Source: Chthoniobacterales bacterium
Lineage (GTDB): Bacteria > Verrucomicrobiota > Verrucomicrobiia > Chthoniobacterales > UBA10450
Assembly: GCA_013697015.1 (NCBI GenBank)
Contig: JACCXL010000057.1
Location: forward strand, 1-8,773
Direction: 5' to 3'
Length of the DNA stretch: 8,773 nucleotides
Positions within the stretch are counted from its first letter, which is position 1. Each line of letters begins with the position of its first letter. The position numbers were made by a program, and so were the translations under genes. Below, one piece after another: positions 6,098 to 8,773 of the stretch. The notes under the pieces were generated by a model. It was not told the origin of the DNA and did no database searches. It saw only the letters and a program-made list of their open reading frames with translations.

Positions 6098-6496
6098 CTA
6101 CCAGACGTAGGCCAGCAGCTCGCCTCCGACATTTTGTTTCTTGGCTTCGCGTCCCGACAAAATTCCTTTTGGAGTCGACAGAATCGACACGCCCATCCCG
6201 CCCAGCACACGGGGGATTTCGCCCGCGCCGACGTAACGCCGCAAGCCCGGCCGGCTCACGCGTTTCAAGCCGGTAATGGCGCTCGTGCGATTCGCTATTT
6301 TGTTTGTGATTTTTATGCGCGGATGCGCGGCTTCCGTGTCGACCGCATAATCGACAATGTAACCTTCCTCTTTCAAAATCCGCACGATCTCGGCTTTGAT
6401 TTTGGAATAAGGCACAAACATCTCAGGCTTTTGCACCGCCGCGGCATTGCGCACGCGCGCGAGAAGATCGGCAATGGGATCAGTAACAGTGCTCAT
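6098..6496 (-). CDS. rpsH: 30S ribosomal protein S8 (uS8)
   Basis: A 132-residue primary 16S rRNA-binding protein of the 30S body. In E. coli S8 also represses spc-operon translation by binding its mRNA. The N-terminal signature is DPIADLLARVRNA (6-18), and the C-terminal signature is GMGVSILSTPKGILSGREAKK followed by GGELLAYVW at the end. Length is as expected (E. coli 130). The ATG is only 3 nt after the rplE TAA, preceded by GC-rich sequence with no Shine-Dalgarno. In many bacteria rpsN (S14) lies between rplE and rpsH, and here there is no room for it. I could not identify an S8-binding regulatory helix near rplE, where the E. coli target lies, but a structure search was not possible. Confidence 0.98.
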   Translation of the reverse strand: MSTVTDPIADLLARVRNAAAVQKPEMFVPYSKIKAEIVRILKEEGYIVDYAVDTEAAHPRIKITNKIANRTSAITGLKRVSRPGLRRYVGAGEIPRVLGGMGVSILSTPKGILSGREAKKQNVGGELLAYVW

Positions 6497-6499
6497 TGG

Positions 6500-7078
6500 T
6501 TAGGCGGCCGCCGGCGCGGGCGCTGGCTTCTTCGCACGATCGCTGAAGGGCATGCCCATTTCGCTCAGAAGCGCTTTCGCTTCGTCGTTCGTCCGCGCGG
6601 TGGTGACGATGGTAACATCAAATCCAATGTTGCGCTTGATTTTATCGAGCTCGACCTCCGGGAAAATAGACTGGTCGGAAACGCCCAGGGTGTAATTGCC
6701 GTGGCCATCAAATGATTTCGGCGAGACGCCACGGAAATCCCGGATGCGTGGCAGCGCCGCTTTGATCAGGCGCTCCAGAAATTCATACATATGCGCGCCG
6801 CGCAAAGTCACTTTCGCGCCGATCGCCTGCTCCGCCCGCAACTTGAAGTTCGCGATGCTCTTTTTCGCCCGCGTCTCTGCGGGCTTCTGCCCGCTGATCA
6901 ACGCCAACTCTGCTTTCGCGTCTTCCAACGCCTGCTTCACGTCGGATTGCGATCCGACGGACGTGTTGATGACCACCTTCTCGACGCGGGGAATCTGATG
7001 CACATTCTTGTAACCGCGCTGTTTCTGCAGCGCCGGCACCACGCGCTCTTTGTATTCTTTATAAAATTCGTTCTCCAT
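6500..7078 (-). CDS. rplE: 50S ribosomal protein L5 (uL5)
   Basis: A protein of about 192 residues that binds 5S rRNA, helps form the central protuberance and contacts P-site tRNA. The N-terminal element is FYKEYKERVVPALQKQRGY, then IPRVEKVVINTSVG. The conserved core includes GQKPAETRAKKSIANFKLR and RGAHMYEFLERLIKAALPRI, then DFRGVSPKSFDGHGNYTLG. The last 13 or so residues (RAKKPAPAPAAA) are a short low-complexity tail beyond the family's normal end (E. coli 179). The start is ambiguous: GTG at 7081-7079 is followed directly by ATG at 7078-7076, and the rplX TGA overlaps both. I chose the ATG (TGATG junction); using GTG adds one residue. The Shine-Dalgarno is weak (GAGAAAG about 9 nt upstream). 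The stop is TAA. Confidence 0.97.
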   Translation of the reverse strand: MENEFYKEYKERVVPALQKQRGYKNVHQIPRVEKVVINTSVGSQSDVKQALEDAKAELALISGQKPAETRAKKSIANFKLRAEQAIGAKVTLRGAHMYEFLERLIKAALPRIRDFRGVSPKSFDGHGNYTLGVSDQSIFPEVELDKIKRNIGFDVTIVTTARTNDEAKALLSEMGMPFSDRAKKPAPAPAAA

Positions 7079-7407
7079 CACTCCGCTTTCTCAACTTTTT
7101 TCTTCTTCTTCGGCGCGGCGTCCTTGCCGGCTTTCGCTTCCTTCTTCTCGCGCTTTTTCGACTGCTTCTCGCCGCGCTCGAGGACTTTCACATTCGAAAT
7201 GTGAATCGGCCCTTCGCGCTCCGCGATTTTACCCTGCGGATTGTCCTGCGACTTTCGCAGGTGGCGCTTGATCATGCGCACCCCTTCGATCAGGACGCGC
7301 TGCTTGCGCGCGACAACTTCGAGGACCTTGCCCGAGGAGCCCTTGAAGTTCCCGGAGATGACCTCGACTTGGTCGCCCTTTTTGACATGCAGCTTGATCC
7401 GATTCAT
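7078..7407 (-). CDS. rplX: 50S ribosomal protein L24 (uL24) with Lys-rich replacement of the C-terminus
   Basis: A 109-residue early-assembly protein that initiates 50S folding near the peptide exit. The KOW domain is clear (VKKGDQVEVISGNFKGSSGK, 8-27), followed by VRMIKRHLRK (43-52), NPQGKI (56-61) and EGPIHISNV (65-73). In typical bacterial L24 the chain then continues with a conserved PTRVGFR...DGKKVR segment. Here that segment is absent and the last 30 residues or so are Lys/Glu/Ala-rich (KQSKKREKKEAKAGKDAAP, then KKKKK). The ATG overlaps the rplN stop as ATGA, and GGAAG 4 nt before it is a moderate ribosome site. The TGA stop overlaps the rplE start. There is no sign of a frameshift, since the downstream junction is in normal order. 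Confidence 0.96.
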   Translation of the reverse strand: MNRIKLHVKKGDQVEVISGNFKGSSGKVLEVVARKQRVLIEGVRMIKRHLRKSQDNPQGKIAEREGPIHISNVKVLERGEKQSKKREKKEAKAGKDAAPKKKKKVEKAE

Positions 7408-7772
7408 AAAACTTCCGGAGCAAGCGACACGATTTTCATAAAGTTCCGCTCGCGCAATTCACGCGCGACTGGCCCGAAAATACGAGTGCCACGCGGGTTC
7501 AAATCCTTATCAATCACGACGATGGCGTTGTTGTCGAAACGCAAGACCGAACCGTCCTTGCGCTTAATTGGCTGACGGGTCCGCACCAGCACCGCGCGGA
7601 TTACTTCGCCTTTCTTGACCGTTCCGTTCGGACTTGCCTCTTTCACGTTGGCCGAGATGACGTCTCCGATCCGGGCGATCCGGCTGGTCCCCTTTCCGAT
7701 CACGCCGATCATTGTCGCCATGCGCGCGCCGCTGTTGTCGGCAACATCAAGTCTGGATCTGATCTGGACCAT
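7404..7772 (-). CDS. rplN: 50S ribosomal protein L14 (uL14)
   Basis: A 122-residue, highly conserved protein at the subunit interface that forms bridges to 16S rRNA and contacts L19. The family signature is seen throughout: IRSRLDVADNSGARMATMIG (4-23), then IGDVISANVKEASPNGTVKK (35-54). The motif RAVLVRTRQPIKRKDGS (59-75) follows, then RFDNNAIVVIDKDLNPRGTR and finally IFGPVARELRERNFMKIVSL. Length equals E. coli L14 (123). Unlike its neighbours this gene has a strong ribosome site, GGAGGAG at 7783-7777, 4 nt before the ATG. It lies in an 18-nt gap after rpsQ, so it likely starts independently. The stop is TGA, overlapping rplX. Confidence 0.99.
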   Translation of the reverse strand: MVQIRSRLDVADNSGARMATMIGVIGKGTSRIARIGDVISANVKEASPNGTVKKGEVIRAVLVRTRQPIKRKDGSVLRFDNNAIVVIDKDLNPRGTRIFGPVARELRERNFMKIVSLAPEVL

Positions 7773-7776
7773 AATT

Positions 7777-7783
7777 CTCCTCC
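7777..7783 (-). promoter_or_regulatory. Strong Shine-Dalgarno for rplN
   Basis: GGAGGAG on the minus strand, 4 nt before the rplN ATG (6 nt if counted from the core GGAGG). It is the best match to the anti-Shine-Dalgarno sequence in the window and fixes the rplN start. Most other genes here lack anything comparable. Confidence 0.85.
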
Positions 7784-7790
7784 GGCGCGA

Positions 7791-8087
7791 CTACTTCTGG
7801 ACGACTTCGACGAGCCGCCACCGCTTCAGCTTGCTGAGCGGACGCGTTTCCATGATACGAACCGTGTCGCCTGACTTCGCTTTATTCTCCTCGTCGTGGG
7901 CGTAAAACTTTCTCTGCTGCTTCACAATCTTGCCGAACTTCGCGTGCGGCACGCGTGTGGTCGTGCGGACAACAATCGTCTTGTTCATCCCGCTGGAGAT
8001 CACCTCGCCCGTCCGCGTTTTGCGTGACCCACGCTTGTCCTTCAGAGACGCAACCTGAGTCGATTTCTTCTGAGTTTCGTCAGCCAT
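7791..8087 (-). CDS. rpsQ: 30S ribosomal protein S17 (uS17)
   Basis: A 98-residue 16S rRNA-binding protein of the 30S body (E. coli 84). After a polar N-terminus (MADETQKKSTQVASLKDKRG), the OB-fold core is typical: RTGEVISSGMNKTIVV at about 25-40, then VPHAKFGKIVKQQRKFYAHD. The conserved C-terminal motif GDTVRIMETRPLSKLKRWRL is followed by VEVVQK. I chose the ATG at 8087-8085. The frame extends to an upstream ATG at 8135, but that would add 16 basic residues overlapping rpmC by 47 nt and matching no known S17 start. With the chosen start the rpmC TAA and rpsQ ATG are separated by one base. The stop is TAG. A weak GGGA lies about 12 nt upstream. Confidence 0.97.
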   Translation of the reverse strand: MADETQKKSTQVASLKDKRGSRKTRTGEVISSGMNKTIVVRTTTRVPHAKFGKIVKQQRKFYAHDEENKAKSGDTVRIMETRPLSKLKRWRLVEVVQK

Positions 8088-8088
8088 A

Positions 8089-8292
8089 TTACTTCGTCCC
8101 GATCTTCGGCGCCCGTTGCGAGAGCACCGTTTCAATTTGCGCTACCTGCCGGCGCAGCAAACGCAACCGGCTCGGCTGTTCCAGCTGACCGCTCTGCTGT
8201 TGCAGACGCAGGTGCAAACTTTCCTGCCGCAGATCGCGCTTTTTCGTCTGCAACTCGTCTGAACTCATTTCTGAGACTTCTTTAAACTTCAT
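8089..8292 (-). CDS. rpmC: 50S ribosomal protein L29 (uL29)
   Basis: A 67-residue, largely helical protein near the peptide exit tunnel, close to the docking site for signal recognition particle and trigger factor. It begins MKFKEVSEMSSDELQTKKRD and contains the family core LHLRLQQQSGQLEQPSRLR (26-44), matching the LR...SGQL pattern, then RRQVAQIETVLSQRA. Length agrees with E. coli (63). A later in-frame Met (residue 9) is possible as a start, but the MKxKE beginning is the family's own. The gene lies 6 nt after the rplP stop with no Shine-Dalgarno and 1 nt before rpsQ, the standard rplP-rpmC-rpsQ trio. Confidence 0.97.
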   Translation of the reverse strand: MKFKEVSEMSSDELQTKKRDLRQESLHLRLQQQSGQLEQPSRLRLLRRQVAQIETVLSQRAPKIGTK

Positions 8293-8298
8293 GATTCG

Positions 8299-8724
8299 TT
8301 AGGCGGCCGCCACATGATGGCGGGTCAAAAACTTTGTCCGCACGGGCAGCTTGTCGGCGGCCAGTCGCAGCGATTCCCGCGCGACCGATTCCGTCACGCC
8401 ATCCAACTCGAACAGGATGTTACCCGGCCGCACGGTCGCAACCCAGTGTTCCGGCTGTCCCTTGCCTTTACCCATGCGCGTTTCAGGCGGACGCGACGTC
8501 ACAGATTTGTCCGGAAAAATTCGGATCCACAGTTTGCCCTTGCGCTTCATGCTGCGAGTCAGTGCCACGCGCGCGGCTTCGATCTGCGTATTGGTGATCC
8601 ACGCGCGCTCCAGCGTCTGAAGGCCGAACTCGCCGAAGTCAATCCGAAGATTACGCGAAGCCGTCCCCTTGCGGCTGCCCCGCTGGGTCTTGCGATACTT
8701 CACGCGTTTGGGCATCAATGGCAT
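8299..8724 (-). CDS. rplP: 50S ribosomal protein L16 (uL16)
   Basis: A 141-residue protein that helps position A-site tRNA and organise the peptidyl-transferase region. The signature stretches are present: MPKRVKYRKTQRGSRKG near the start, FGEFGLQTLERAWITNTQIE (30-49), then AARVALTRSMKRKGKLWIRI (50-69) and FPDKSVTSRP. The conserved RMGKGKGQPEHWVATV and RESLRLAADKLPVRTKF follow. The arginine in TRMGKGKG corresponds to the arginine that is hydroxylated in E. coli L16. Length is usual (E. coli 136) plus a short Ala tail (HHVAAA). The ATG at 8724 is preceded by GAGGA 9 nt upstream. An internal alternative is the Met at residue 4 (MPKRVK), which is closer to some family starts. The stop is TAA. 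Confidence 0.98.
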   Translation of the reverse strand: MPLMPKRVKYRKTQRGSRKGTASRNLRIDFGEFGLQTLERAWITNTQIEAARVALTRSMKRKGKLWIRIFPDKSVTSRPPETRMGKGKGQPEHWVATVRPGNILFELDGVTESVARESLRLAADKLPVRTKFLTRHHVAAA

Positions 8725-8733
8725 GGCAAATTT

Positions 8734-8738
8734 TCCTC
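8734..8738 (-). promoter_or_regulatory. Shine-Dalgarno-like GAGGA before rplP
   Basis: GAGGA on the minus strand, with 9 nt between it and the rplP ATG at 8724. It supports that start over the Met three codons further in, for which the spacing would be 18 nt. It lies in the 25-nt gap after the probable rpsC stop. Confidence 0.55.
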
Positions 8739-8749
8739 GTGCTTAAATT

Positions 8750-8773
8750 TTAAACTTCCGTCGGAGCGGGTGG
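8750..8773 (-). CDS. rpsC: Probable 3' end of 30S ribosomal protein S3 (uS3)
   Basis: Only the last seven codons and a TAA stop (8752-8750) are in the window, reading PPAPTEV. The assignment rests on order: rpsC directly precedes rplP in nearly all bacterial S10 clusters. An Ala/Pro-rich S3 C-terminus fits the low-complexity tails on other proteins here. A second frame also reads open (HPLRRKFKI, stopping at 8745-8743), and the sequence alone does not rule it out. The next bases to the right would settle it. Confidence 0.4.
   Translation of the reverse strand, partial: PPAPTEV

Noticed and set aside
8088..8135. Longer N-terminus for S17 starting at the ATG at 8135
   Set aside because: It would add 16 Arg-rich residues that overlap rpmC. 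The ATG at 8087 gives a normal S17 start one base after the rpmC stop.
8743..8773. Alternative frame for the rpsC end (HPLRRKFKI then TAA at 8745-8743)
   Set aside because: It cannot be excluded, but the PPAPTEV frame better fits the tail style of neighbouring proteins. Only eight or nine codons are visible either way.

Overview
This window is a stretch of the large conserved ribosomal-protein supercluster (S10/spc/alpha type). Every gene lies on the minus strand. Read in the direction of transcription (right to left) the order is: rpsC 3' end - rplP - rpmC - rpsQ - rplN - rplX - rplE - rpsH - rplF - rplR - rpsE - rplO - secY - adk - map - infA - [terminator-like hairpin] - rpmJ - rpsM - rpsK 5' end. 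There are 17 complete genes and two partial ones at the window edges. Coding density is almost total. The longest gap is about 49 bp (infA to rpmJ), and several junctions are 1-4 nt stop/start overlaps. There are no tRNAs, rRNAs, mobile elements or CRISPR arrays, and no intergenic stretch near 300 bp.

Organism: a GC-rich bacterium. The order secY-adk-map-infA-rpmJ-rpsM-rpsK is the common ancestral arrangement. However, rpsN (S14) is missing between rplE and rpsH, and rpmD (L30) is missing between rpsE and rplO. From general knowledge, chlamydial spc clusters lack the same two genes. Together with the Lys/Ala/Pro-rich tails on several ribosomal proteins and the scarcity of Shine-Dalgarno sequences, this makes me lean to the PVC superphylum, most likely Verrucomicrobiota. 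That placement is inference; no phylogeny was run.

Layout: 8773-4599 holds the end of the S10 part and the ribosomal proteins of the spc part. 4602-3991 (L15) and 3963-2458 (SecY) link ribosome assembly to membrane translocation. 2448-831 carries adenylate kinase, methionine aminopeptidase and IF-1, so nucleotide supply, N-terminal Met removal and translation initiation are co-expressed with the ribosome. 781-1 starts the alpha-operon part (L36, S13, probable S11), set off by a hairpin plus T-run directly after the infA stop codon.

I see no new biological system here; this is core housekeeping DNA. Its interest lies in departures from the textbook versions. These are an IF-1 whose central basic loop is replaced, an adenylate kinase with two altered AMP-site positions, a SecY with a predicted extra C-terminal membrane helix, an L24 whose C-terminal part is replaced by a Lys-rich tail, long low-complexity extensions on L15 and probable S11, and an intrinsic-terminator-like element inside the cluster.
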